A stretch of 64,000 nucleotides of DNA from Pseudoalteromonas carrageenovora IAM 12662 (lineage in GTDB: Bacteria > Pseudomonadota > Gammaproteobacteria > Enterobacterales > Alteromonadaceae): contig NZ_LT965928.1 of NCBI RefSeq assembly GCF_900239935.1, positions 181,001-245,000 on the forward strand, written 5' to 3'. Positions 35,942 through 44,844 of this stretch are shown here, in pieces; the first letter of the stretch is position 1, and every line of letters begins with the position of its first letter. The notes under the pieces are model-generated. The model saw nothing but the letters and a program-made list of their open reading frames with translations. It made no database searches and had not been told where the DNA came from. The position numbers and the translations under genes were made by a program.

Positions 35942-36559
35942 ATGACATTTTCAGTATGGTTAAGCCTAGCGGCTATTTGCATGATGGGCGCAATGTCGCC
36001 AGGGCCAAGTTTGGCGGTGGTTTTAAAGCACTCACTTAACGGCAGTATGAAAAACGGTATGCTTGCCGCACTCAGTCATGGCACTGGCGTTGGCTTGTAT
36101 GCCGGTGCATCGTTATTAGGGTTAGGCGCTTTAATGACGCAGTTTCCAACAGTTTATCAAATACTCGTTTACTTAGGTGCGGCCTATTTGGCGTATTTAG
36201 GTATAAAAATTTTGCTAGCAAAACTAAGTAATAGCGAACTTGAAGTACAAAAATGTGAGGTGAGTGCAGCTAAAGCATTACAAGATGGCTTTGCCATTGC
36301 ATTTTTAAACCCAAAACTCGCTATTTTCTTTTTAGCGTTGTTCTCACAGTTTATTGACCCGCAAAACCTTACTTTAAGCATTGGTATTATTATGTGCTTA
36401 ACGGTATTTGTAATTGATACCGGCTGGTATTTACTGGTGGCGTTACTGACAGAAGTTTCAAAAAACCGCTTTGGTTTTACCAAGCAAAACCCATGGCTTG
36501 ATAAAATACTAGGAATTATATTTATTGCCCTTGCTGTTAAAGTAATTATTAGCGTGTAA
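35942..36559 (+). CDS. LysE/RhtB family amino-acid exporter
   Basis: This 205-residue inner-membrane protein has about six hydrophobic helices and the family opening AMSPGPSLAVVLKHSLNGS, followed by GAAYLAYLGIKIL near 80 and FLNPKLAIFFLALFSQF near 122. Members export threonine, homoserine, lysine or related compounds; the substrate is not readable. Translation is coupled to the small gene upstream (TAA immediately followed by ATG). The stop codon lies in a 13-bp perfect hairpin. Confidence 0.93.
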   Translation: MTFSVWLSLAAICMMGAMSPGPSLAVVLKHSLNGSMKNGMLAALSHGTGVGLYAGASLLGLGALMTQFPTVYQILVYLGAAYLAYLGIKILLAKLSNSELEVQKCEVSAAKALQDGFAIAFLNPKLAIFFLALFSQFIDPQNLTLSIGIIMCLTVFVIDTGWYLLVALLTEVSKNRFGFTKQNPWLDKILGIIFIALAVKVIISV

Positions 36560-36581
36560 ATATTTGTCACACGCTAATAAT
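36545..36581. terminator. Hairpin covering the LysE stop codon
   Basis: Arms ATTATTAGCGTGT (36545-36557) and its exact complement (36569-36581) enclose an 11-base loop between the convergent lysE-like and mipA-like genes. The right arm ends 2 bases before the mipA-like stop. AT-rich flanks let it act in both directions. Confidence 0.75.
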
Positions 36582-36582
36582 A

Positions 36583-37332
36583 TTAAAAACGATAGTTAAC
36601 CGACATCATAACGGTAGTAGTGTTATCGGTATCAATAATGGGTGAGTCTTCAATGTCAGAATCGAGCTGTTGATAGTTAACCATAGCGTTTACGTTCCAG
36701 TTTTTATTAATGTAATACATTAAAAATAAACCCGCATTGTAGTTAACTGTAGAACTAAGTTCGTAAGGCGCATAGGTGGTAGATTCACCGGTTGCTACAC
36801 CATAATAATAGTTAGATACATCACTGCTATTTAGCTCAACACCCACAGAAGGAATAAGCATTAATTGCTTAGATAACTTAATAGGGTAACTGTAATTGGT
36901 TTTAAATTTAGCGCCATCACCGTGGCCTATTACATCATGAGTAGCACTGGCGCTTATTTTACCAAAGCCTGCAGAGTAGCTAACCTTAGTGCCAGCATAA
37001 AGAGACAGTTTTCTGTCGTCTAAGGCTTTAATGGCTGCAAGGTTTGAATCTGAGGTATCAAAGTTATCGCCTGGCTCTAAAACTAATGACCAATTAAAAT
37101 CTTGCTCCTCCACTAATTTATAATCAAGTGACAAACCTCTAAAACTAAGTCTTTCACCTTCATAGGTAATGATAGGTAAAAAAAGTGTTTCACTGTCGGT
37201 TCCCGCATAAGGGGAGCTGGTAGAAATAACGCCGCCCCCTAATGAAAACTGCGACTCAGCCTGAGCAGCAATACTACAAAGCGTTAGAGTGCCAACTAAT
37301 ATCCGTATTGAGTTTTTAATATAAGTGTTCAT
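36583..37332 (-). CDS. MipA/OmpV family outer-membrane protein
   Basis: This 249-residue protein has a signal peptide ending AAQA and about ten amphipathic beta strands, with FSLGGGVISTSSPYAGTDSETLFLPIITYEGERLSFRG near the N-terminus and a terminal YRF signature. MipA of E. coli bridges murein synthase MltA and PBP1b; OmpV of Vibrio is an outer-membrane protein induced by salt. The role here is uncertain. It is a single gene with its promoter in the 260-base gap to its right; a MipA partner gene is not seen. Confidence 0.88.
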   Translation of the reverse strand: MNTYIKNSIRILVGTLTLCSIAAQAESQFSLGGGVISTSSPYAGTDSETLFLPIITYEGERLSFRGLSLDYKLVEEQDFNWSLVLEPGDNFDTSDSNLAAIKALDDRKLSLYAGTKVSYSAGFGKISASATHDVIGHGDGAKFKTNYSYPIKLSKQLMLIPSVGVELNSSDVSNYYYGVATGESTTYAPYELSSTVNYNAGLFLMYYINKNWNVNAMVNYQQLDSDIEDSPIIDTDNTTTVMMSVNYRF

Positions 37333-37592
37333 TAAAAGCCTTAGGTGTTAAATAAGTAAAAAGATAAATTGCTGAGACAATTTAAGTGCATCTCAAAACT
37401 AATAGGCTTTAGTGTAGCTATATTTACTGTTGGTGTTTGTAATAGAGTGTGTGAAAGTATATTTGAATGTAAGTGGCTAAATTGCATTGAAGCCGTTGAT
37501 CACGTAAGTTTAATACAGTAAGCGTGTTTAACTATCTCAATCAATAAAGACACACTCCCTAGATTTAATAAAATGGGTATGAGGATAAACCA

Positions 37593-38138
37593 ATGAGCAA
37601 CCCTATTTTAAAAAGTGCCAGCTTTGATCCCAAAGTGAAGCAATACTGGATGACTACGGCATGCCTTTTTAGCGCCTTAGCCTTGGTGACTATTCCGCTC
37701 ATACCTGTGGTGTTAATTATTGTTTGGCTGGTGGCAGGTAAAATTTTAGCGGCTATGTCGGCGCAATTACTCACGCAAAAACTGGTTGTTAAACGCGGTA
37801 TTTTATTTAAAGAAGAAAAATCGATACCACTTGAAAAAATAACCGATGTTGGGCTGAGCCAAGGGCCTCTTATGCGTTTATTTGGCTTATACCGCTTAAG
37901 CTTTGAAACCGCCGGGCAATCTGGTCATGGTGCATTGGTGTCATTACTTGGTGTTGTAAACGCCAGTGAGTTTAGAGAAGCCATACTTGAGCAAAAAGAT
38001 AACTTAGCTGCGCAAGCACCGGCAAAGTTTTCAAATGCAGAAAGCCCGAAAAATCAATTAGAGCTAATACGCGCACTTACTTATAGCGTAAAAAATATCG
38101 AGCAAATGTTAAGCACGTTATTAGATGAGAAAAAGTAA
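37593..38138 (+). CDS. PH-domain (bPH2) membrane protein
   Basis: This 181-residue inner-membrane protein has two hydrophobic segments (about 22-40 and 43-60) followed by a bacterial pleckstrin-homology-like domain of the DUF304 type: LVVKRGILFKEEKSIPLEKITDVGLSQGPLMRLFGLYRLSFETAG (about 65-110). Proteins of this class (YdbS/YdbT) are of unknown function. The single-gene unit is bounded upstream by the mipA promoter region. Confidence 0.85.
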   Translation: MSNPILKSASFDPKVKQYWMTTACLFSALALVTIPLIPVVLIIVWLVAGKILAAMSAQLLTQKLVVKRGILFKEEKSIPLEKITDVGLSQGPLMRLFGLYRLSFETAGQSGHGALVSLLGVVNASEFREAILEQKDNLAAQAPAKFSNAESPKNQLELIRALTYSVKNIEQMLSTLLDEKK

Positions 38139-38202
38139 GAGATTTAATAGCTTTAGTAAAGAAATAGAAGAAAAAAGGGGCGTGTTTAATTATTAAAGCT
38201 TG

Positions 38203-38232
38203 AATGACAGGTAGTTATTGCTACCCGTCATT
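38203..38232 (-). terminator. Hairpin after the unknown secreted protein gene
   Basis: A 12-bp stem (38203-38214 with 38221-38232) has one mismatch on the plus strand that becomes a G-U wobble on the minus strand, and a 6-base loop. It follows the stop of the gene at 38255 by 22 bases and is best read as its terminator. Confidence 0.5.
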
Positions 38233-38254
38233 TAGCGAAATGATTATAGAAGAT

Positions 38255-39289
38255 TTAACAAGATACCTTAATTGTAAGTATTTTTACTTCATTGATATAA
38301 TAATGTTTTTCGCAAACTTGATTATCCCAGCCGTCACCACCTCCAGAGCTAGGTGGAGAGGTGTTTGATGGTAGTGTTTGATCTAAAGCATCTTGAAGGC
38401 ATTGGTCCACAGTATTAATCGATGTTGTTTTAAGCTGGTTTAAGGTAATCCCATCTAAATAAGTTAAATAGGGGTTCACTGATACGCTAAGTGCACCAAA
38501 TTCTTTAATCCACTTTACTGAGAAAACGACGTCGTACTGACTTGTACCACTCAGGGGAGCTTCTTGGTTTTGAGTAAAACGTACGTGTGTATTGAAGTTC
38601 TTACTTACTTTTTCCCAAGTGCCTTGGTACAAAATTCCGCCTACACCAATTGAAAAACCTTCACTACTAAATTCCTTAGCAAGAAAAAAGCGTTCTGGGT
38701 ATTTAAAATCAGTTTTAGCTTTATTGTTTAGCCTATTCTGTAATTGGGATGCGGTTCGTCCTTCAAGTACTGCTTTTACTGCATCGGTTATATGTGGAGG
38801 GCAGCTGTCTGCCGTATTTGGACTAGTCATATTAAGTGAAGTATATTGACTCACTTTGAGCGGTGATGCACTTATCTCTGTCTGCATTTCTTTTAAAAAT
38901 GTAGAGAAATTTTTAAAAGTTGTTTTTAACCTTAATATTGCGGTTTTATCATTGGTGTTCAAAGATATCGATTCAGCATATTTATTAAGATAAAGCTTAC
39001 TTGAGCCTTGATTATGATGCCTAACCATAAATGCAAAATGCTCTTTACCAAGTAAATCTGCAACTATAACCTTTTTAGGCGTTGTGTAGCATACCTGATT
39101 ATCAATTGTGATTATTTCGTTTGGGTCTGATGAGTAGCATTGAGTTAATGGGGGGTTATCTTTTGCTAACTGATAGGCTTCATCGTAATTACAGCCCTCG
39201 CACATAAATAAAGTAACGTTGTTATCATTTGCTTCTGCAATATTTGCAAACATAAGCAACAAGGCTACAAATGTGATTAAACATTTCAT
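38255..39289 (-). CDS. Secreted protein of unknown function
   Basis: This 344-residue protein has a clear signal peptide (residues 1-20, ending NIAEA) and several cysteines that could form disulfides, including an early CEGC motif near residue 30 and a C-terminal pair (QVCEKHYY.. KVSC). A Gly/Ser/Pro-rich linker (SNTSPPSSGGGDGWD) lies near the end. I do not recognise a family. CEGCNYDEAYQLA resembles a thioredoxin-like CxxC helix, but the domain is not otherwise thioredoxin-like. It is a single gene. Periplasmic or extracellular location is inferred. Confidence 0.7.
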   Translation of the reverse strand: MKCLITFVALLLMFANIAEANDNNVTLFMCEGCNYDEAYQLAKDNPPLTQCYSSDPNEIITIDNQVCYTTPKKVIVADLLGKEHFAFMVRHHNQGSSKLYLNKYAESISLNTNDKTAILRLKTTFKNFSTFLKEMQTEISASPLKVSQYTSLNMTSPNTADSCPPHITDAVKAVLEGRTASQLQNRLNNKAKTDFKYPERFFLAKEFSSEGFSIGVGGILYQGTWEKVSKNFNTHVRFTQNQEAPLSGTSQYDVVFSVKWIKEFGALSVSVNPYLTYLDGITLNQLKTTSINTVDQCLQDALDQTLPSNTSPPSSGGGDGWDNQVCEKHYYINEVKILTIKVSC

Positions 39290-39594
39290 TTATTTCTCTT
39301 TCCTTAGATGTTAATTTCGTACCTTTTTCGGTTAAACCTTGGCAGCTCAAATACTAATAGTCAATCTTGTTAATAAGTACTTTTTACATCAAGAGCAATA
39401 AAGGTTGTACTGTTTAGATTCAGTTAATGTGGTATTTGAAAAGTAGCGCAGCTTTTCGACATTTTTTGAAGCGGACTAAAAATATTATATATAGGGGGAT
39501 GAAAAGAGTAATGGCGATTGTTAGATGCTTTTAAGTAAATCGCTGTGTAAACAAAGTTGCGGCGATCATGACTGACCGCCTAGCTAATTTTAAC
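39290..39594. other. Intergenic region without a gene
   Basis: About 305 AT-rich bases lie between the secreted-protein start and the rhodanese stop. It should contain the promoter of the secreted-protein gene, on the minus strand. Two weak inverted repeats are seen (GAAAAG..CTTTTC near 39438-39457 and GGCG..CGCC near 39562-39582). An 11-codon frame at 39499 has no usable ribosome spacing. Nothing else can be supported. Confidence 0.6.
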
Positions 39595-39939
39595 TTAAAA
39601 GACCTCATGCACTTTTTCTACATTACAAGTAATAACCGTTACGTTTTCGTAGCCAACGCGAGTTAGTGCTTCTGCGCTTAATGTGGCGCGCGCACCGCTG
39701 GCACAATGCAAGTAAATAGGGCGGGCTGCGTCTTTTTCTATTTCCATTAGCTTCATTTCAAGTAATCCGCGAGGAATATTAATTGCCCCAACCGCAGCTA
39801 CATTGGCATGCTCAGCAGGTTCGCGCACATCAATAAGCAGCCCTTTATTTTGCTCAAGCTCTTGCTTTGCTTGAGCTGCATCAATGCGGCGCTGGTTAGG
39901 CGTGATAACTTTTAATAAATCAGGGATTGAGGTAAGCAT
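39595..39939 (-). CDS. Rhodanese-domain protein (single-domain sulfurtransferase)
   Basis: This 114-residue cytoplasmic rhodanese has the active-site loop CASGAR with the persulfide-forming cysteine (CxxGxR type, as in GlpE/PspE), preceded by LLIDVREPAEHANVAAVGAINIP, the CH2A-type rhodanese motif. It moves sulfane sulfur between thiols or sulfide. The ATG at 39939 has AAGGA upstream with good spacing, so I prefer it to the longer frame from 39981. It is divergent from an ArsR regulator of the persulfide-sensing type, with AT-rich palindromes between, which suggests control by sulfane sulfur. Confidence 0.88.
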   Translation of the reverse strand: MLTSIPDLLKVITPNQRRIDAAQAKQELEQNKGLLIDVREPAEHANVAAVGAINIPRGLLEMKLMEIEKDAARPIYLHCASGARATLSAEALTRVGYENVTVITCNVEKVHEVF

Positions 39940-40146
39940 GTGTTCGTTCCTTAACGCCAAATTGCGTAGTAGTTTGATCATTGAGCGCCTATAGCTAGAG
40001 GCTGATTACATATACTTTAGTGTAGTAAAAATAGTTAGGCATATTTCGTTCGTCACTAAAGGTATAAGTATTCAGATAGCCAAATTAACTGTAGCCGCTC
40101 GTGTTGACTTTTAATTACTATATTGTTTTTTATTACATTAGTAAAT

Positions 40147-40168
40147 TCTAATATTAGACATTTCTAAT
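40147..40168. promoter_or_regulatory. AT-rich palindromes, candidate ArsR operator
   Basis: TCTAATATTAGA (40147-40158) is a perfect 12-bp palindrome; it overlaps ATTAGA (40153-40158) paired with TCTAAT (40163-40168) across 4 bases. The nested palindromes lie 45-66 bases before the ArsR start and about 208 bases from the rhodanese start. ArsR/BigR-type repressors bind AT-rich dyads. It may control both divergent genes. Confidence 0.55.
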
Positions 40169-40212
40169 ATATATATTTATACTTTATTCACTTCTTATAA
40201 TAAGAGCATGTT

Positions 40213-40515
40213 ATGAACATCGACTTTACGGCAATGGCTGGCAATGTAGCGCAAGCCGAACAGCTATTAAAAATTTTGGCTAATAAAAATCGCTTAATGA
40301 TTTTATGTTCATTGCAAGATACAGAAATGAGCGTATCGCAACTAAACGAGGCTGTACCCTTGGCACAATCGGCACTTTCTCAACATTTAGCTGCACTTAG
40401 GAAAGCTAAAATAGTGGCTACTCGCCGCGAAAGCCAAACCATTTATTACCGGGTTATTGACGATAATGCGGTGCAATTACTCGGCATGTTATATGGCTTG
40501 TTTTGTAAGGATTAA
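40213..40515 (+). CDS. ArsR-family regulator with BigR/SqrR/YgaV-type cysteine pair
   Basis: This 100-residue winged-helix repressor has a recognition helix in PLAQSALSQHLAALRKAKIV. It has only two cysteines, Cys32 and Cys98, 66 residues apart. The persulfide sensors BigR (42/108), SqrR (41/107) and YgaV (29/95) have the same 66-residue spacing, from memory, so a tetrasulfide-type switch is likely. No arsenic- or zinc-type metal motif is seen. It is first in an operon with an RND pump and diverges from a rhodanese gene, whose substrate class fits this sensor. Confidence 0.9.
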   Translation: MNIDFTAMAGNVAQAEQLLKILANKNRLMILCSLQDTEMSVSQLNEAVPLAQSALSQHLAALRKAKIVATRRESQTIYYRVIDDNAVQLLGMLYGLFCKD

Positions 40516-40520
40516 TACTT

Positions 40521-43500
40521 GTGAGCATAATTGATAACGCAGTAAAAAGTAGTTTGAGTGGCCGTTTGCCGATCATTATTTTTGTGTTATCGGTTGTACT
40601 CGGGTTATTTGCACTTAAGCAAACAGCCCGTGAAGAAGAGCCACAAATTGTGGTGCCCATGCTCGATATTTACTTATCTACCCCAAATGTAGAAGCCCCC
40701 GAAGTGGCACGCTCAGCTACCGAACCGCTTGAAAAGTTACTAGCGCAATTGCGAGGCGTTAAACATATTTACTCTACTACTCAAACTAATGGTGCAGTAG
40801 TAACACTTCGTTTTAAAGTTGGCCATAGCCGAGAGCAAGCCATACTCGATACATATGCAAAGCTTTATAGCTATGAACATACAATGGCCCCTATTATAAG
40901 TAGTTGGCAAGTGCGCCCGGTGGAAGTGAATGATGTGCCTATTATTATGCTTGGGCTGTACAGTAAAGATCCAAAACTTTATAGCGACTATGAACTCACA
41001 CGTTTTGCTAATGAGATAGCAAATAACCTCCAGCGTATACCTAGCACTAGTGAGGTTAAAGTAATAGCTGGGCGCGAACGGGCTTTAACTATAAACCTAA
41101 ACGCAGCTGCATTAGCGGCGCACCAAACTACATTAAGCGACGTCTACTTTGCATTGCAAGCCTCTAATCAGTTGGCGCAAGTAGGTAGTGTTATTGATGG
41201 GCAACAACAAATAATGCTGCAAGCGGGTGATGTACTTAGAAATAAAACAGCCATTGAACAGCTTATCGTTAATGTTGTTAATGGTAAAAGTGTATACATA
41301 AGTGATATAGCAAACGTAATTGATGGCCCCACTGAGCCTACTAATTATCAATGGTTAGCCCAATCAAATAAACATCAAAGTTTACCTATGGTAACAATGA
41401 GTGTGGCCAAACAAGAGGGTGCTAACGCTGTTACAGTTGCTGATAATGTACATAGCGCAATGGCGCAACTTAAAAGTACTTTATTACCAAATGAAATTGA
41501 TTACACGGTATTAAGAGATTACGGAAAAACAGCTAACGAAAAGGTAAATAACTTAACCTCTAGCTTAGTATTTGCGGTATTTACAGTTGTATTATTTGTA
41601 GGTGTATTTTTAGGCTGGCGTGCGGCTATTGTAGTGGGCCTTGCGGTACCTATTTGTTATGGGATTACGCTTTCGCTTGATTATGTATTTGGCTATAGCA
41701 TTAACCGCGTGACCTTATTTGCACTTATTTTATCTCTTGGTTTGCTAGTTGATGACCCTATTACTGGCATCGATAACATGAGCCGCTTTATAAATAAAAA
41801 AGGTGATAAAAAAAGCAATATTGTGGCGGCAATCAGCGAAATTCGTACACCGTTATTAATGTCTACGCTGACTATTATGTTTGCTTTTATACCTTTAGCT
41901 TTTATAAGTGGAATGATGGGGTCGTACATGGCACCGATGGCGTTTAATGTGCCAATAAGTGTAATGGTGTCTACTTTGGTGGCATTTTTAGTCACCCCTT
42001 GGCTTGCAATTAAACTCTTAAAGCCAAACAGCGGCAAGCCTTTAACAGCAGATAAAGTAAGTATTTATAAACGTGTACTCACGCCCTTATTACATACTAA
42101 AACCCGTGCTAAGTGGGTACTCTGGATCACGCTATTGCTCTTTATTATTAGTGCATTATTACCTGTATTACGCTTAGTCCCACTTAAGCTTTTACCCTTT
42201 GACAACAAAAATGAAGTTCAAGTATTAATAGACATGCCAGAGGGCACAAGTCTAGAGCAAACAGCTGCATTTACTCAACAAGTGCAAGCACTTACATGGC
42301 AGCTGAATGAGGTTGACGAAATAGCTGCCTACATAGGTAAACCTTCAAGTATGGACTTTAACGCAATGGTTCGAGGCTATTACCGAAGAGACGCTAGCAA
42401 CTTAGCAGAGCTTAGAGTATTACTACTTGATAAAGCTGATCGCGAGCAGCAGTCGCATGGTGTAGTTATGCGATTACGTAAACAACTAAGCCCTATAGCC
42501 GCTAATGGTATAAACATAAAAGTGGTTGAAGTTCCTCCTGGCCCGCCAGTATTAAGCACTCTAGTTGCCGAGGTTTATAAAGACCCATTTATTGATGCAA
42601 ATACGCACACTTTAGCCGCACAGCAAGTAGCTAAACGACTTCAGCAAGAGCCACATGTTGTTGAAGTAGATACCTCAATAGCTCAAAGCGCACCTCTAAA
42701 ACGATTTATTACAGATAAAGGTAAAGCTGCGTTATCGGCAATATCAACCCAAGACATTGTACAAAGCTTACAAATTGCATCGCAGGGTATGGAAGTAGGT
42801 GTTATGTATGTAAGCGGCGAAACCAAGCCAGTTGCTATTAACTTACAGCTTCCATACCAGCAAAAAAATCAGTTTTCACAATTATTAGCTCTACAAATTA
42901 GAGGTGATAGGGATGTAGTTAAAAGCAGTAGTGAGTTTGGCTTAACAAGTGCGGCGCGGCCTTTAGTATCACTCTCGGAAGTGGGTGAGTTTAGCAATTT
43001 AGAGGTTGCTAAGCCTATTGTTAGAAAAGATCAACGAGATGTGATTTACGTTTTTGCAGAGTTAAATGGTCGTACTCCTGCCGCTGTTATTGCCGATGTA
43101 AATTCAGACTTTAATGCAAACCAAGAATCATTTTTGCAAAACGATTGGCCTAATAGGCACTTTTTAAATAACGGAGGGACCGCTGTTTGGCAATTACCAC
43201 AGGGTACAAATGTTACCTTTAGTGGCGAAGGTGAGTGGCGTATAACCATTGATGTATTTAGAGATATGGGCATTGCATTTGCGTTCGCACTGAGCGCAAT
43301 TTTTATTATTTTGCGCGTACAAACGAAATCGGTGAGTTTATCGTTAATTATAATGTCGGCTATTCCACTAACGGTAATTGGTATTATGCCAGGGTTTTGG
43401 TTATTAAATCAGTTTGGTGAGCGCACTATTGCACAAGCCCCAGAGCCGGTTTTATTTACCGCCACTGCGATGATAGGCATGATAGCGCTGGCTGGTATTG

Positions 43501-43793
43501 TGGTTCGTAATTCACTTATTTTAGTCGAGTTTATAAACCAAGCACGCGTACAGGGTATGGTAATTAAAGAGGCGCTTATAGCGGCTGGCACACACCGAAT
43601 GCGCCCAGTCCTTTTAACTGCAGGCACAACTTTATTAGGTAATTTAGTGATTACCCTCGATCCAGTTTTTAGTGGGCTAGCAATAGCTATTATTTTTGGC
43701 ATTGTGGCATCTACATTATTTTCGTTATTTGTAGTTCCCCTTGTTTACTATTTAGTGTTTGCAAATACAGAGGAAAATACTCATGCAGGGTAA
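40521..43793 (+). CDS. RND-superfamily efflux pump inner-membrane subunit
   Basis: This is a 1090-residue proton-driven RND permease with twelve membrane helices and two large periplasmic loops. The TM4 proton-relay aspartate pair appears in ILSLGLLVDDPITGIDNMSRF, and a second RND core is present near GMIALAGIVVRNSLILVEF. It lies directly after the ArsR gene (5 bases) and starts with GTG with AAGG ten bases upstream. Its adaptor follows with an 11-base overlap. No outer-membrane channel gene is present, so a TolC-like protein elsewhere must complete it. It is closer to broad-range pumps than to the heavy-metal CusA group; the substrate is unknown. Confidence 0.93.
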   Translation: MSIIDNAVKSSLSGRLPIIIFVLSVVLGLFALKQTAREEEPQIVVPMLDIYLSTPNVEAPEVARSATEPLEKLLAQLRGVKHIYSTTQTNGAVVTLRFKVGHSREQAILDTYAKLYSYEHTMAPIISSWQVRPVEVNDVPIIMLGLYSKDPKLYSDYELTRFANEIANNLQRIPSTSEVKVIAGRERALTINLNAAALAAHQTTLSDVYFALQASNQLAQVGSVIDGQQQIMLQAGDVLRNKTAIEQLIVNVVNGKSVYISDIANVIDGPTEPTNYQWLAQSNKHQSLPMVTMSVAKQEGANAVTVADNVHSAMAQLKSTLLPNEIDYTVLRDYGKTANEKVNNLTSSLVFAVFTVVLFVGVFLGWRAAIVVGLAVPICYGITLSLDYVFGYSINRVTLFALILSLGLLVDDPITGIDNMSRFINKKGDKKSNIVAAISEIRTPLLMSTLTIMFAFIPLAFISGMMGSYMAPMAFNVPISVMVSTLVAFLVTPWLAIKLLKPNSGKPLTADKVSIYKRVLTPLLHTKTRAKWVLWITLLLFIISALLPVLRLVPLKLLPFDNKNEVQVLIDMPEGTSLEQTAAFTQQVQALTWQLNEVDEIAAYIGKPSSMDFNAMVRGYYRRDASNLAELRVLLLDKADREQQSHGVVMRLRKQLSPIAANGINIKVVEVPPGPPVLSTLVAEVYKDPFIDANTHTLAAQQVAKRLQQEPHVVEVDTSIAQSAPLKRFITDKGKAALSAISTQDIVQSLQIASQGMEVGVMYVSGETKPVAINLQLPYQQKNQFSQLLALQIRGDRDVVKSSSEFGLTSAARPLVSLSEVGEFSNLEVAKPIVRKDQRDVIYVFAELNGRTPAAVIADVNSDFNANQESFLQNDWPNRHFLNNGGTAVWQLPQGTNVTFSGEGEWRITIDVFRDMGIAFAFALSAIFIILRVQTKSVSLSLIIMSAIPLTVIGIMPGFWLLNQFGERTIAQAPEPVLFTATAMIGMIALAGIVVRNSLILVEFINQARVQGMVIKEALIAAGTHRMRPVLLTAGTTLLGNLVITLDPVFSGLAIAIIFGIVASTLFSLFVVPLVYYLVFANTEENTHAG

Positions 43794-44844
43794 ATCAAAA
43801 ATTTTAGGTTTAGTGTTTGCCTTATTTGTGATCATTATTGCAGTGTTATATATGGCAGGAAGCTTTACACAAAAGCAAACAGCGGGTTTAAAAAATATTG
43901 AAGCGCAAAGCTATAGTGGTAAACAAATAACAGTAGCACTTGAACCTATACAGCTAGTAGAGCGTGTACCTGGTAGTGTAATTGCAAAGCAAAATACGCA
44001 AATTTCCTCACGGGTTATGGCGCAAATAGAAAAGTTTAACGTACGCGCCGGCAACAGAGTATCAAAGGGGGATGTGCTTATTACGCTGCAACAAGATGAC
44101 TTTAAAGCAAAGGTTACACAAAGTAAGGCGCAAATCAGTGCAATTCAAGCCTCTCTTACTCAGGCAAAGAACCAGCTTGCGCGCGTAAAAGAATTGAGTG
44201 ATAAAAAGTTGGTGTCGGTAAGTGAGCTCGATGATGCACAAGCCAAATTTGATACCTTAACAGCTAATTTAGCTGTAGCTAAGCAGCAGCAAGAGCAAGC
44301 TAAAATAGCACTAAACTTTACGTCAATTACTGCGCCTATTGCTGGTGTAGTGGTAGAGCGATTAGCAGAGCCCGGTGATACTGTAACCCCAGGTACTGCA
44401 CTTATGGCACTTTATAACCCACTTCAGTTACAAGTAGAATTTAACATACGAGAGCGACAAGCTGTAAAGCTTAAAACTGGGGATGAGTTATCCGTTTTTT
44501 TCCCTTCTTTAAATATTCAAAGCCAAGCGATAGTAAGTGAAATAATTCCCGTGGCCGATAAAGCTGCACGAAGCTTATTGGTTAGGCTCGATTTTGATTC
44601 ACAGTTAGGTTTGATCCCTGGTTTATATGCGCAGCTAGTTTTACTATTGAATAAGCACCAAGGTATATTAGTGCCTGAAGAGGCAGTGCATAATTTTGGT
44701 GAGTTAAATATGGTGTACGTTATAGAAAACCAAAATATTCAAAGGCGCTTTATACGTTTAGGAGACATTATAGACGGGCGGCAGCATATTATCGCAGGAC
44801 TCAACCCCGGCGATAAGCTTGCTATTGAATACGACCCTAAATAA
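43783..44844 (+). CDS. RND periplasmic adaptor (membrane fusion protein)
   Basis: This 353-residue HlyD/AcrA-type adaptor has one N-terminal membrane helix (about residues 6-24). It contains the lipoyl motif NTQISSRVMAQIEKFNVRAGNRVSKGDVLITLQQDDF, an alpha-hairpin (about 105-170), the second lipoyl half TSITAPIAGVVVERLAEPGDTVTPG and a beta-barrel domain. No lipobox is seen. The ATG at 43783 overlaps the pump gene's 3' end. Its 3' end overlaps the convergent reductase gene by 8 bases. Confidence 0.93.
   Translation: MQGKSKILGLVFALFVIIIAVLYMAGSFTQKQTAGLKNIEAQSYSGKQITVALEPIQLVERVPGSVIAKQNTQISSRVMAQIEKFNVRAGNRVSKGDVLITLQQDDFKAKVTQSKAQISAIQASLTQAKNQLARVKELSDKKLVSVSELDDAQAKFDTLTANLAVAKQQQEQAKIALNFTSITAPIAGVVVERLAEPGDTVTPGTALMALYNPLQLQVEFNIRERQAVKLKTGDELSVFFPSLNIQSQAIVSEIIPVADKAARSLLVRLDFDSQLGLIPGLYAQLVLLLNKHQGILVPEEAVHNFGELNMVYVIENQNIQRRFIRLGDIIDGRQHIIAGLNPGDKLAIEYDPK

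Noticed and set aside
39499..39534. Eleven-codon frame with GGGG upstream
   Set aside because: The purine run touches the ATG, leaving no room for ribosome spacing, and the peptide is featureless.
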